Source: Pedobacter duraquae
GTDB taxonomy: Bacteria; Bacteroidota; Bacteroidia; Sphingobacteriales; Sphingobacteriaceae
Reading direction: 5' to 3'
NCBI RefSeq assembly: GCF_004362245.1
Contig: NZ_SNWM01000005.1
Span: 124,001-188,000, forward strand
DNA: 64,000 nt
The notes beneath the pieces were generated by a model, which did no database searches, was not told the origin of the DNA, and worked only from the letters and a program-made list of their open reading frames with translations. A program made the position numbers and the translations under genes. Shown piece by piece: positions 34,601 to 42,528 of this stretch (positions are counted from its first letter, which is position 1; the number at the start of each line of letters is the position of its first letter).

Positions 34601-35851
34601 TTATAGGGCAAAGGCTGCTTTAACCTGATCTACGAAGTCCAGCTTTTCCCAGGTAAACAATTCTACCGTAACAGTCTTCTCTTCACCATTCGGTGTTCTG
34701 AAAGTCTTGGTCACTGTTTCTGGCTTACGACCCATATGTCCATAGGCAGCTGTTTCGCTATAGATAGGATTTCTTAACTTCAATCTCTGCTCAATAAAAT
34801 ATGGGCGCAGGTCAAAAATGCCTTCAACAATTTTTGCAATTTCACCATCAGTTTTGTCAACTTTGCTGGTGCCATAAGTATTGATATATACACCCATTGG
34901 TTTTGCAACACCGATCGCATAACTCACCTGAACCAGGATTTCATCTGCAATTCCAGCGGCAACAAGATTTTTAGCGATGTGACGCGTAGCATAGGCGGCA
35001 CTTCTATCTACTTTACTTGGATCTTTACCCGAGAATGCACCACCACCGTGTGCACCCTTACCACCGTAAGTGTCAACGATAATTTTACGGCCGGTTAAAC
35101 CTGTATCCCCATGTGGACCTCCGATAACGAATTTACCTGTTGGGTTGATATGGTAAGCAATGCTGTCATTAAATAAATGAGCATATTGCGGATATTTAGC
35201 GATAATTCTTGGAATTAAAATGGCAACAAGGTCAGTTTTGATTTTGGCAAGCATAGTCGCTTCTTCATCAAAGTCATCATGTTGAGTGGAGATTACAATA
35301 GCATCGATACGTACAGGCTTATTGTTATCATCATACTCTAGTGTTACCTGTGATTTAGCATCTGGACGTAAATAAAGAATTTCCTTGTTTTCTCTTCTTA
35401 ATTCAGCAAGTTCCTGTAATAATTTATGGGAAAGGTCAAGTGCCAATGGCATATAATCCTCGGTTTCGTTGGTTGCATAACCAAACATCATACCCTGGTC
35501 TCCCGCTCCCTGATCCTCTTTGTTAACTCTGTCAACACCTTGATTAATGTCTTGAGATTGTTCGTGGATCGCAGAAAGTATACCGCATGAATTCGCCTCA
35601 AACATATACTCACTTTTAGTATAGCCGATCTTTTTGATTACATCTCTTGCAATCTGTTGTACATCCAGATAGGTCTTTGATTTAACCTCACCAGCCAAAA
35701 TCACCTGACCTGTAGTAACCAGGGTTTCGCAGGCAACTTTTGAGTCTGCATCAAAAGCAAGAAAATTATCAATAAGGGCGTCTGAAATTTGATCTGCTAT
35801 TTTATCAGGGTGACCTTCTGAAACAGATTCTGATGTAAATAAATATGACAT
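34601..35851 (-). CDS. metK: S-adenosylmethionine synthetase
   Basis: MetK makes S-adenosylmethionine from methionine and ATP in the cytoplasm. The 416-residue protein starts MSYLFTSESVSEGHPDKIAD, which includes the ATP-binding HPDK motif. Further signatures are GAGDQGMMFGYATNET near residue 115 and GGPHGDTGLTGRKIIVDTYG near 265, then GGAFSGKDPSKVDRSAAY. Length is at the long end for bacterial enzymes (about 384-420), normal for Bacteroidota. It stands alone with its own promoter, a probable SAM-II riboswitch in a leader of about 160 bases, and a terminator, so feedback by its own product is likely. Confidence 0.98.
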   Translation of the reverse strand: MSYLFTSESVSEGHPDKIADQISDALIDNFLAFDADSKVACETLVTTGQVILAGEVKSKTYLDVQQIARDVIKKIGYTKSEYMFEANSCGILSAIHEQSQDINQGVDRVNKEDQGAGDQGMMFGYATNETEDYMPLALDLSHKLLQELAELRRENKEILYLRPDAKSQVTLEYDDNNKPVRIDAIVISTQHDDFDEEATMLAKIKTDLVAILIPRIIAKYPQYAHLFNDSIAYHINPTGKFVIGGPHGDTGLTGRKIIVDTYGGKGAHGGGAFSGKDPSKVDRSAAYATRHIAKNLVAAGIADEILVQVSYAIGVAKPMGVYINTYGTSKVDKTDGEIAKIVEGIFDLRPYFIEQRLKLRNPIYSETAAYGHMGRKPETVTKTFRTPNGEEKTVTVELFTWEKLDFVDQVKAAFAL

Positions 35852-35879
35852 TCTAAATAATTAAAATTATGGTATACAA

Positions 35880-35942
35880 TTAAACTAGATAAAATGAATT
35901 GATCTGGCTTGAAAAACAAGCTGTAAAAGGAAGTGTATCCAT
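35880..35942 (-). CDS. 20-codon ORF in the metK leader
   Basis: A small ORF (M-D-T-L-P-F-T-A-C-F and ten more residues, TAA stop) begins with an ATG directly after the conserved 3' end of the probable SAM-II riboswitch and stops 28 bases before metK. An A-rich stretch lies just before it, as at many Bacteroidota start sites. If translated, it would be the first ORF whose start the riboswitch can hide. It may be chance; its only support is position. Confidence 0.35.
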   Translation of the reverse strand: MDTLPFTACFSSQINSFYLV

Positions 35943-36009
35943 AATTAGCACTTTTTTTTACGTGGTTGCAATCCCGCTATTTTTATCTAGCATCGCAAAT
36001 CAGTCCACT
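35943..36009 (-). promoter_or_regulatory. Probable SAM-II riboswitch upstream of metK
   Basis: Read on the minus strand, the leader shows the order of conserved SAM-II pieces: P1 5' arm GTGG (36008-36005), TGATTT (36002-35997), an inserted small hairpin GCTA/TAGC (35991-35976), ATTGCAA (35972-35966), P1 3' arm CCAC (35965-35962), GTAAAAAAAAG, then TGCTAAT (35950-35944). The pseudoknot can form between TTGCA and TGCTAA with one bulged base. The SAM-II consensus as I recall it has the same order: P1, UGAUUU, AUUGCA, P1', GU-A-rich, GCUAA. The location before metK, and a start point a few bases upstream, fit. P1 is short (4 bp), which lowers certainty. Confidence 0.75.
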
Positions 36010-36018
36010 CTACGTTTG

Positions 36019-36049
36019 CAAAATTACACTATATATTCAAATTAGTCAA
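36019..36049 (-). promoter_or_regulatory. Promoter of metK
   Basis: On the minus strand, TTG (36049-36047), a 20-base spacer and TAATTTTG (36026-36019) fit the Bacteroidota consensus very well. The predicted start near 36012 is just before P1 of the riboswitch. Confidence 0.83.
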
Positions 36050-36089
36050 AAAATATCAATTATTTTGCAGAATCATTAACACCACAGCC

Positions 36090-36980
36090 TTGACAAAATC
36101 AAACATATTATTTATTATTAATCCGATCTCGGGGGGGAAAGACAAGCTTAAAATCCCTGGATTGATTGATACACATCTTGACAAGGCGAAGTTTAATGCA
36201 AATTATAGCTTTACCGAATATGTAGGCCACGCTGCCGAAATTGCAGAAGAGGCTGCAAATAAGAATTTTGATGTGATCGTTGCTGTGGGAGGCGATGGAA
36301 CAATCAACGAGATCGGTACAAAAGTAATGCAACAGGATAAAATTCTGGGAATTATTCCATTTGGTTCTGGAAATGGTCTGGCGAGGTATCTGGGCATTCC
36401 GATGCAGGCTGTCAAAGCTATTAAGGTAATCAATGCCATGCATTTAACCCGTATTGATACTGCAACTTTTAACGAAAAGAACTACTTTAATATGGCTGGA
36501 ATGGGGTTTGATGCCCACATCAGCTCCATATTTGCCGGGAATAAAAAAAGAGGTTTGTCTGGCTACGTTAAACTTGGACTGCAGGAAATGTTAAACTATA
36601 AACCAGAAACTTATCGGATCGAGGTAGACGGACAGGTATATTCGAGAAAAGCTTTTGTGGTTAGCATTGCTAATTCCTCTCAGTATGGAAACAATGCGCA
36701 CATCTCGCCTGAGGCTTCCGTTACCGATGGATTACTTGATGTATGCGTTATTAAATCTTTCCCCCTTTATAAAATGCCAGCCTTGGCGCTAGATATGTTT
36801 CGTGGAAATACCCACCGGTCTAACCTGGTAGAGATCTTCCAGGGTAAGAAAATTAAAATCAGCAGGCCCCAGGATGCAGCGATCCATATCGATGGTGAAC
36901 CCTTTTTTATGGGACGGGAAATCGATATCGCTGTTGTTCCTCTATCTTTAAATATCATTACACCAGCATATGAAGCCTAA
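36090..36980 (+). CDS. Diacylglycerol kinase-family lipid kinase (YegS/DgkB-like)
   Basis: This 296-residue cytoplasmic kinase phosphorylates a lipid such as diacylglycerol or a sphingoid base. The catalytic domain is clear: FIINPISGGKDK near residue 10, VAVGGDGTINEIG near 66 (GGDGT motif) and IPFGSGNGLARYLGIP near 92. The C-terminal beta domain ends in AIHIDGEPFFMGREIDIAVV. The start is a TTG; no in-frame ATG or GTG lies upstream near the gene, and the first conserved strand begins only four codons later, so TTG is the likely real start. The stop overlaps the next gene by 11 bases. Sphingobacteria contain sphingolipids, so a sphingoid substrate is possible. Confidence 0.88.
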   Translation: MTKSNILFIINPISGGKDKLKIPGLIDTHLDKAKFNANYSFTEYVGHAAEIAEEAANKNFDVIVAVGGDGTINEIGTKVMQQDKILGIIPFGSGNGLARYLGIPMQAVKAIKVINAMHLTRIDTATFNEKNYFNMAGMGFDAHISSIFAGNKKRGLSGYVKLGLQEMLNYKPETYRIEVDGQVYSRKAFVVSIANSSQYGNNAHISPEASVTDGLLDVCVIKSFPLYKMPALALDMFRGNTHRSNLVEIFQGKKIKISRPQDAAIHIDGEPFFMGREIDIAVVPLSLNIITPAYEA

Positions 36981-37323
36981 AAAGAAAGTACTGAACGATT
37001 TTGGTGGAATCATGTATTCCACAGATCCTGGATTCTCTTATCCGGACGCGGATGAGCCTGCAGCAGAAAAGTTACCAAATCAACAACAGGATCTTCGGGT
37101 AATGCTCGATAAGAAGAATAGGGGCGGAAAAGCGGTCACCTTGATCACAGGATTTTTGGGAAGTGATGAAGACCTGACTGAACTTGGTAAAATGTTGAAG
37201 AGCAAATGTGGTGTTGGTGGGGCAGCAAAAGACGGCGAAATATTGATTCAGGGAGATTTTAGAGATAAGGTGCTGCTGCTGTTACAGAAGGAGGGCTATA
37301 AAGCTAAAAAATCAGGCGGCTAA
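36970..37323 (+). CDS. SUI1/eIF1-like translation factor (YciH family)
   Basis: This 117-residue protein matches the bacterial YciH/SUI1 family, related to eukaryotic initiation factor eIF1, which checks start-codon choice on the small ribosomal subunit. The basic loop KKNRGGKAVTLITGF near residue 49 is the family signature, followed by LTELGKMLKSKCGVGGAAKD and EILIQGDFRDKV. The N-terminal 45 residues are variable. Its ATG lies 11 bases inside the end of the lipid kinase gene, so the two are translationally coupled. The role in bacteria is not settled. Confidence 0.92.
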   Translation: MKPKKKVLNDFGGIMYSTDPGFSYPDADEPAAEKLPNQQQDLRVMLDKKNRGGKAVTLITGFLGSDEDLTELGKMLKSKCGVGGAAKDGEILIQGDFRDKVLLLLQKEGYKAKKSGG

Positions 37324-37437
37324 AGTCGATTTTATCGTAGTTAATATTTTGATTTACAGTGATTTGTTTGTTAGTGTAGGGGCGACAATAAGTAAATTTA
37401 TTATGTAAAAAAGGCGATTTTTTAGCTTTTATCTCTA

Positions 37438-37445
37438 TAGCTTTG
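37438..37445 (+). promoter_or_regulatory. Candidate promoter -7 element for pckA
   Basis: TAGCTTTG matches TAnnTTTG, 20 bases before the ATG. No TTG is present at the right distance, so an activator or a weak -33 may apply. Confidence 0.5.
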
Positions 37446-37465
37446 CCGCACCAAATATAAATTTT

Positions 37466-39070
37466 ATGAGCAAAGTTTGTCTATCAGGACCAGATCTTAG
37501 CTATCTGAATCTGCAGGCCGATGGCATGAAGTATCAGTTAAATCCCGCCGAACTGATTGAAGAGGCACTCCGGAATCAGGAGGGTACTTTAGCAGATTCA
37601 GGAGCCCTGGCCATTGACACCGGAAAATTTACCGGAAGATCACCCAAAGACCGTTTTATTGTTGCCGACGAGGTAACGGATGATGCAGTTTGGTGGGGCG
37701 ATATCAATATTAAAATTAGCCCCGATAAATTTGATCAGCTGTTGAGTAAGATGACCGCCTACTTAAACGGCAAGAAATTCTATGTCAGGGATGCTTATGC
37801 TTGTGCAGATTCCAATTACAAGATCGGAATTCGGGTGATTACAGAAACGGCCTATCAGAGTCTGTTTGCTAACAATCTTTTTCTGCGCTACGGTGATGAA
37901 CTGCCCACTGATTTACCAGAGTGGACAATTATCGCGGCCCCAGGCTTTTTAGCAAATCCCAAAGTTGACGGCACGAGACAGGATAACTTCTCTATTCTTA
38001 ACTTCTCCAGAAAAATGATTCTTATCGGTGGGACAGGTTACACCGGAGAAATAAAAAAAGGTATTTTTTCTGTATTGAACTTTGTTTTGCCGGTAGAGAA
38101 GCAAACCCTTTCCATGCATTGTTCCGCTAATGTGGGTGTTGACGGGGATACTGCGATATTCTTTGGCCTTTCAGGTACTGGTAAAACAACCCTTTCAGCC
38201 GACCCTGAACGTGCGCTGATTGGTGATGACGAGCATGGCTGGAGTCCGGAAGGTGTTTTTAATTTCGAAGGTGGTTGTTATGCAAAGTGTGTCGATCTGA
38301 CTGTTGAAAAGGAACCTCAGATCTTTAACGCGATTAAATTTGGTGCACTGCTTGAGAATATAAATTATATTCCCGGAACACGGGAGGTTGACTTCAGCAA
38401 TATTGAAAAGACTGAAAATACACGCGTTGCTTACCCAATCGACTATATCTCAAACGCCCTGGTGCCTTCTGTAGCCGGTGTACCAAGAAATATATTTTTC
38501 CTTACAGCAGATGCTTTCGGTGTATTGCCACCAATATCAAAGCTAAATACTGCCCAGGCGATGTTCCACTTCATTTCGGGATATACGGCAAAAGTTGCGG
38601 GTACTGAAGCGGGAGTTACTGAGCCGCAGGTTACTTTCTCCGCTTGTTTCGGAAAAGCTTTTTTACCATTGCATCCTATGCAATATGCTGAACTGCTTGG
38701 CCGGAACATGAAGGAACATCAAGTTAACGTATGGTTAGTCAATACCGGCTGGAGTGGGGGTGGTTATGGCGTCGGACAGCGTATTGCGCTGAAATATACC
38801 CGTGCAATGATCGCTGCTGCTTTGGAAGGCCATCTGGCGGCAGTTGACTACCAGACTCATTCTGTTTTTGGTCTGAAAATGCCTGTTTCATGTCCGAATG
38901 TGCCTAATGAAATGCTTAATCCGGGTAGTACTTGGCCAGACTTGAAGGCTTATGAACGAAAAGCAAACGAATTGGCTCAGGCATTTGCAGCTAATTTTGC
39001 GCAGTTCGATGCCTATGCGAATGACGAAATTAGATCTGCTATGCCCAAAATTGCCGAAATAGTGCGTTAA
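37466..39070 (+). CDS. pckA: Phosphoenolpyruvate carboxykinase (ATP)
   Basis: PckA converts oxaloacetate and ATP to phosphoenolpyruvate and CO2 in gluconeogenesis. The 534-residue protein is full length. Motifs of the ATP-dependent class are FTGRSPKDRFIV near residue 54 (substrate Arg), MHCSANVG near 216 (metal ligand His), the kinase P-loop GLSGTGKTTLSADP near 234 and IGDDEHGW near 252 (second metal-binding Asp). The GTP-dependent class lacks this P-loop form. It is monocistronic, with its own promoter-like site and a terminator. Confidence 0.97.
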   Translation: MSKVCLSGPDLSYLNLQADGMKYQLNPAELIEEALRNQEGTLADSGALAIDTGKFTGRSPKDRFIVADEVTDDAVWWGDINIKISPDKFDQLLSKMTAYLNGKKFYVRDAYACADSNYKIGIRVITETAYQSLFANNLFLRYGDELPTDLPEWTIIAAPGFLANPKVDGTRQDNFSILNFSRKMILIGGTGYTGEIKKGIFSVLNFVLPVEKQTLSMHCSANVGVDGDTAIFFGLSGTGKTTLSADPERALIGDDEHGWSPEGVFNFEGGCYAKCVDLTVEKEPQIFNAIKFGALLENINYIPGTREVDFSNIEKTENTRVAYPIDYISNALVPSVAGVPRNIFFLTADAFGVLPPISKLNTAQAMFHFISGYTAKVAGTEAGVTEPQVTFSACFGKAFLPLHPMQYAELLGRNMKEHQVNVWLVNTGWSGGGYGVGQRIALKYTRAMIAAALEGHLAAVDYQTHSVFGLKMPVSCPNVPNEMLNPGSTWPDLKAYERKANELAQAFAANFAQFDAYANDEIRSAMPKIAEIVR

Positions 39071-39125
39071 AGCATTTTTTTTAGCTAAAAATTTGCATTT
39101 AATTTTTTTTTTAGTTTTAATTGTG

Positions 39126-39158
39126 AAAGATTGTCTCCCAAACGAGGCAATCTTTTTT
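39126..39158 (+). terminator. Terminator of pckA
   Basis: A 12-bp stem with one G-U pair (AAAGATTGTCTC with GAGGCAATCTTT) and six-base loop is followed by T residues, 55 bases after the pckA stop. Confidence 0.85.
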
Positions 39159-39248
39159 AATATACGCCAATACAAAAAGGGAAGTAATACGCAACGTAAC
39201 GAATTCACTAACTAATGATAATTTAATATGTAATTAAATTCAAAGTTA

Positions 39249-39256
39249 TAAATTTG
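39249..39256 (+). promoter_or_regulatory. Candidate promoter -7 element for the exb-ton cluster
   Basis: TAAATTTG matches TAnnTTTG about 100 bases before exbB, giving an AT-rich leader of roughly 90 bases. No TTG is seen at -33. Confidence 0.5.
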
Positions 39257-39353
39257 TTACTGCAACAATTGCTTACATTAGCCGTTGAAGTGTATTACAG
39301 ATATTATTTAAATTTTAAAAACAAGTACTAAAAACTAAAAAACTAAAAAAAAG

Positions 39354-40184
39354 ATGGCAAACGCACCAAAACCAACAACCGTTAAAAAAGAGAGCTCTTC
39401 ATCAGCTTCAAATGTATTCGCAACATTAGTAATTCCAATTTGTATTATTATCGGTATTATCTTGTACAAATTTGTACTTGGACAACCAACAAACTTCATT
39501 GACAACAATCCTGAAATGGGACCTAAAGCTGGTAACTATGCAGGTATGGCTTACAAAGGTGGAGTTATCGTACCAGTTCTGATGGGTATGCTTTTAATGG
39601 TAATCGTATTCTCAGTAGAGCGTTTTATCGTTATTGGTAGAGCAACAGGAACAGGAAGCTTAGACGCTTTTGTTAAAAAAGTACAATCTCTTTTAAATGC
39701 AAACAACATCGAAGCTGCTATGGCTGAGTGTGACAAACAACAAGGTTCTGTTGCTAACGTAATCAAATCAGGATTGAAAAAATATCGTGAAATGGAAGTT
39801 GAAGCAAACATGGACACTGACCAAAAATGTTTAGCTATCCAAAAAGATATCGAAGAAGCAACTACTTTAGAGATGCCAATGTTAGAGCAAAACTTAACAG
39901 TTATCGCTACATTAGTATCAGTAGGTACATTAACAGGTCTATTAGGTACAGTAACAGGTATGATCAAGGCCTTTGGTGGTTTGGCTACATCTGGAGCTCC
40001 AGATCAGGCAGCACTTGCAAGTGGTATCTCTGAGGCCCTAATCAATACAGCTACAGGTATCTCTACTTCAACTGTTGCGATTATCATGTACAACATCCTT
40101 ACTTCGAAAATTGATAAATTAACTTATGCAATTGATGAAGCAGGTTTCAGCATCATCCAAACTTATGCTTCTACGCATAAATAA
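39354..40184 (+). CDS. exbB: ExbB/TolQ/MotA-family proton channel
   Basis: ExbB forms the pentameric inner-membrane proton channel that, with ExbD, energises TonB. The 276-residue protein has the Bacteroidota layout: an N-terminal extension with a first helix (about 22-44), a second helix near 68-90 followed by the cytoplasmic segment, and two C-terminal helices (about 180-205 and 225-250). The conserved region TLVSVGTLTGLLGTVTGMI is the pore-lining signature, and ISEALINTATGIS lines the second pore helix. It is first in a cluster exbB-exbD-exbD-tonB and uses codons typical of highly expressed genes. Confidence 0.95.
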   Translation: MANAPKPTTVKKESSSSASNVFATLVIPICIIIGIILYKFVLGQPTNFIDNNPEMGPKAGNYAGMAYKGGVIVPVLMGMLLMVIVFSVERFIVIGRATGTGSLDAFVKKVQSLLNANNIEAAMAECDKQQGSVANVIKSGLKKYREMEVEANMDTDQKCLAIQKDIEEATTLEMPMLEQNLTVIATLVSVGTLTGLLGTVTGMIKAFGGLATSGAPDQAALASGISEALINTATGISTSTVAIIMYNILTSKIDKLTYAIDEAGFSIIQTYASTHK

Positions 40185-40269
40185 GAAATAATGAATTTTT
40201 TTTTACCGGCTTTATGGAAAACCGGAAGAATTAACATCATTAGTAAAAACATAAGTAATTTTTAAAATT

Positions 40270-40887
40270 ATGCCAAGAGCAAAGGTCCAAAGAAAGAGTA
40301 CTTCGATTGATATGACCGCCATGTGCGACGTATCCTTCCTGTTGCTTACTTTCTTTATATTAACAGCAACAGCACGTCAGCCTGACCCCTTGAATATCAC
40401 AACACCTACATCCACCTACAAAATTCCGGTGCCTGATGTAGATATTGCGAAACTATCAATCGGTAAAGGCCAGGTGTACTATGAAGTAGCTGGAAAAGAT
40501 ATCAAAATGGCTACATTGGATAAAATGGCTGAGCAATACAAAATTTCTTTTACTCCACAAGAGAGAGAACGTTTTGGAGTTATCCAGTCATTCGGTGTAC
40601 CAATACAAAGTTTGAAACAATACATCTCATTGAGCGATCAAGCTGCCAGAGATAAATCTGGATTGTCTACAGGGATCCCAACGGATTCTGCAAACAACCA
40701 ATTGGCTGCCTGGATTCTTAACTCACGTCAGGCTGTAGCTGATCTACATCAGCAAGCAATGCGCGTAAGTATCAAAGGGGATGGAGAAGAAGATTATCCG
40801 GTTGTTAAGAAAATCGTTGATATCCTTCAGAAACAAAAAATTAACAAATTCAGTTTAATTACATCGACAGAAGGCGGTGCTCAATAA
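40270..40887 (+). CDS. exbD: ExbD/TolR-family protein 1
   Basis: ExbD sits inside the ExbB pentamer and carries the proton-accepting Asp. This 205-residue member has a basic N terminus, then SIDMTAMCDVSFLLLTFFIL (residues about 12-31); the Asp in CDVSF is the conserved membrane Asp. The periplasmic domain is longer than in E. coli ExbD (141 residues) by an insert around 85-150. It is 85 bases after exbB and 9 bases before a second exbD. The two probably form a heteromeric plug, which is inference. Confidence 0.92.
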   Translation: MPRAKVQRKSTSIDMTAMCDVSFLLLTFFILTATARQPDPLNITTPTSTYKIPVPDVDIAKLSIGKGQVYYEVAGKDIKMATLDKMAEQYKISFTPQERERFGVIQSFGVPIQSLKQYISLSDQAARDKSGLSTGIPTDSANNQLAAWILNSRQAVADLHQQAMRVSIKGDGEEDYPVVKKIVDILQKQKINKFSLITSTEGGAQ

Positions 40888-40896
40888 AATAATACT

Positions 40897-41445
40897 ATGG
40901 CAGAATTAGATACCTCCGGCGGGGGCAAAAAAGGCGGTGGTAAAGTTAGAACCAAGAAAGCCAACACGAAAGTAGATTTAACCGCGATGGTGGATCTTGC
41001 TTTCCTGCTGATCACTTTCTTTATGCTAACGACCTCCCTTTCAAAGCCGATCGCGATGGATATTGCGAAGCCCGACAAAGACGAGAAAAATGAAACCAGA
41101 CTTGAACTGCGTGCATCTCAAACGATGACTATCCTGTTAGCAAAAAACAACAAGGTAGCCTGGTACATGGGAGAAGCAGGTAAGAGCCAGCCAACTGTTG
41201 AAGGATTCGGTGATATCAGAAAGTCGATCCTGGCCAATAAAAAAGCAGTTGCTGATTTATACGGAAATGATCCTAAGAAAACATTGGTTGTTGTAATCAA
41301 GCCTACATCAGGTTCAAAATACAAAAACTTTGTGGACATCATGGATGAGCTGAATATTGCTAAGATCACTGCAGCTCCAGCTATTGACGATGTAAATATC
41401 ACTGACGCAGAAACAGCATTTTTAAAAGGTCAAGGCCTTTTGTAA
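40897..41445 (+). CDS. exbD: ExbD/TolR-family protein 2
   Basis: This is the second ExbD of the cluster, 182 residues. Residues 1-25 are Gly/Lys-rich and cytoplasmic, followed by KVDLTAMVDLAFLLITFFML with the conserved membrane Asp in MVDLAF. The periplasmic part ends near DDVNITDAETAFLKGQGLL. It shares the membrane signature with the upstream copy but little of the periplasmic domain, so the two are old paralogues and not recent duplicates. It precedes tonB by 28 bases. Confidence 0.92.
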   Translation: MAELDTSGGGKKGGGKVRTKKANTKVDLTAMVDLAFLLITFFMLTTSLSKPIAMDIAKPDKDEKNETRLELRASQTMTILLAKNNKVAWYMGEAGKSQPTVEGFGDIRKSILANKKAVADLYGNDPKKTLVVVIKPTSGSKYKNFVDIMDELNIAKITAAPAIDDVNITDAETAFLKGQGLL

Positions 41446-41473
41446 TATCATTTAAACTATTAAATTAAGTACA

Positions 41474-42289
41474 ATGTCTAAAATAGATTTGTTCAGAAAG
41501 GAATGGCTTGATGTTGTCTTTGATAAGAAAAACAAAGCTTATGGAGCTTACCAGCTTCGTCAGCAAAATTCATCAACTACAACAAGAGCGTTGCTTTTCG
41601 CATCAGCAGTATTTATACTGTTGTTCTTAACGCCGCAGATCATTAGTTTGATCAAAGGTGCGATGCCCGAAGAGGAAGTCGTAAAACAAGTGGAAGTTGC
41701 CATTCAGCAACCACCTCCGGTAGATCCAAAAACTCCGCCGCCGCCACCAGTTGAGCCACCACCGCCGAAACAGGATCAGGTTAAATTCCCTCCTCCGATC
41801 GTAAAACCAGATAACCTGGTACGTGACGTAGAGCCACCTCAGATCGAAGATTTGAAAAAAGCAGATCCGGGACAAAAAACAATTGCTGGTGACCCAGATG
41901 CGGACATCGTAATTGCAGCTCCGGTAGGTGAAGGACCTAAAACAGCAGCAGTAGTTGAAGATACCAAAGTATATAACTTTGAAGCTATCGAAACTCCACC
42001 GGCATTCCCGGGAGGTATGGCTAAATTTTACGCTTACGTAGGTAAGTCAGTAAAATATCCTCCAATGGCTGCTGAAAATAACGTTCAGGGTAAAGTAATC
42101 CTTTCATTCGTTGTTGAAAAGAATGGTGAGATCACTGATATCCACGTTGACCGTAAATTGGGAAGTGGAACGGATGAAGAAGCTGTAAGGGTATTAAAGG
42201 CAAGTCCGCGTTGGACACCAGGTATCCAGAACGGTAAACCAGTACGCGTTAAATATAACATTCCAATCAGTTTCTCTTTGGGTAACTAA
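41474..42289 (+). CDS. tonB: Energy transducer TonB
   Basis: TonB spans the periplasm and passes proton-motive force to SusC-type and other TonB-dependent receptors. The 271-residue protein starts with the Bacteroidota-specific cytoplasmic segment (EWLDVVFDKKNKAYGAYQLR), one membrane helix at about 43-62, and a Pro-rich linker (about 75-105, PPPVDPKTPPPPPVEPPPPK). The C-terminal TonB domain, about 190-271, contains VKYPPMAAENNVQGKVILSF and ends KVKYNIPISF-like (VKYNIPISFSLGN). It lies directly after exbD2. Confidence 0.95.
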   Translation: MSKIDLFRKEWLDVVFDKKNKAYGAYQLRQQNSSTTTRALLFASAVFILLFLTPQIISLIKGAMPEEEVVKQVEVAIQQPPPVDPKTPPPPPVEPPPPKQDQVKFPPPIVKPDNLVRDVEPPQIEDLKKADPGQKTIAGDPDADIVIAAPVGEGPKTAAVVEDTKVYNFEAIETPPAFPGGMAKFYAYVGKSVKYPPMAAENNVQGKVILSFVVEKNGEITDIHVDRKLGSGTDEEAVRVLKASPRWTPGIQNGKPVRVKYNIPISFSLGN

Positions 42290-42302
42290 CAAGAAAAAAA
42301 GA

Positions 42303-42527
42303 ATGTTTGACATCAATACATTTAAACAGAAATCGCCACAACAGCGATTTCTGTTCATTTTCGGGCTAATCATATTGCTGTGTTATTTCTTCCTTGGGGT
42401 GTATATGATCTTCTGGAAAGACATTCCATTTGAAATTGCCCCGACCTATAGAATCCTATTTGGCATCCTGCTCATCGTTTACGCACTGATCAGATTTTAC
42501 AGACTTGTTAATCAAAAGGACAATTAA
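42303..42527 (+). CDS. Small two-helix membrane protein of unknown function
   Basis: This 74-residue protein has two predicted membrane helices (about residues 16-36 and 48-64) joined by a short loop with FWKDIPFEIAPTYR. I do not recognise a named family. It lies between tonB (13 bases) and the PstS-like gene (1 base between stop and ATG), so it is in the same operon and may help to assemble the TonB complex or anchor its neighbour. That is a guess from position. Confidence 0.8.
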   Translation: MFDINTFKQKSPQQRFLFIFGLIILLCYFFLGVYMIFWKDIPFEIAPTYRILFGILLIVYALIRFYRLVNQKDN

Positions 42528-42528
42528 A

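Noticed and set aside
40205..40235. CCGG-based hairpin between exbB and exbD as attenuator
   Set aside because: Only four or five base pairs around a long loop; T run is on the wrong side for the plus strand.
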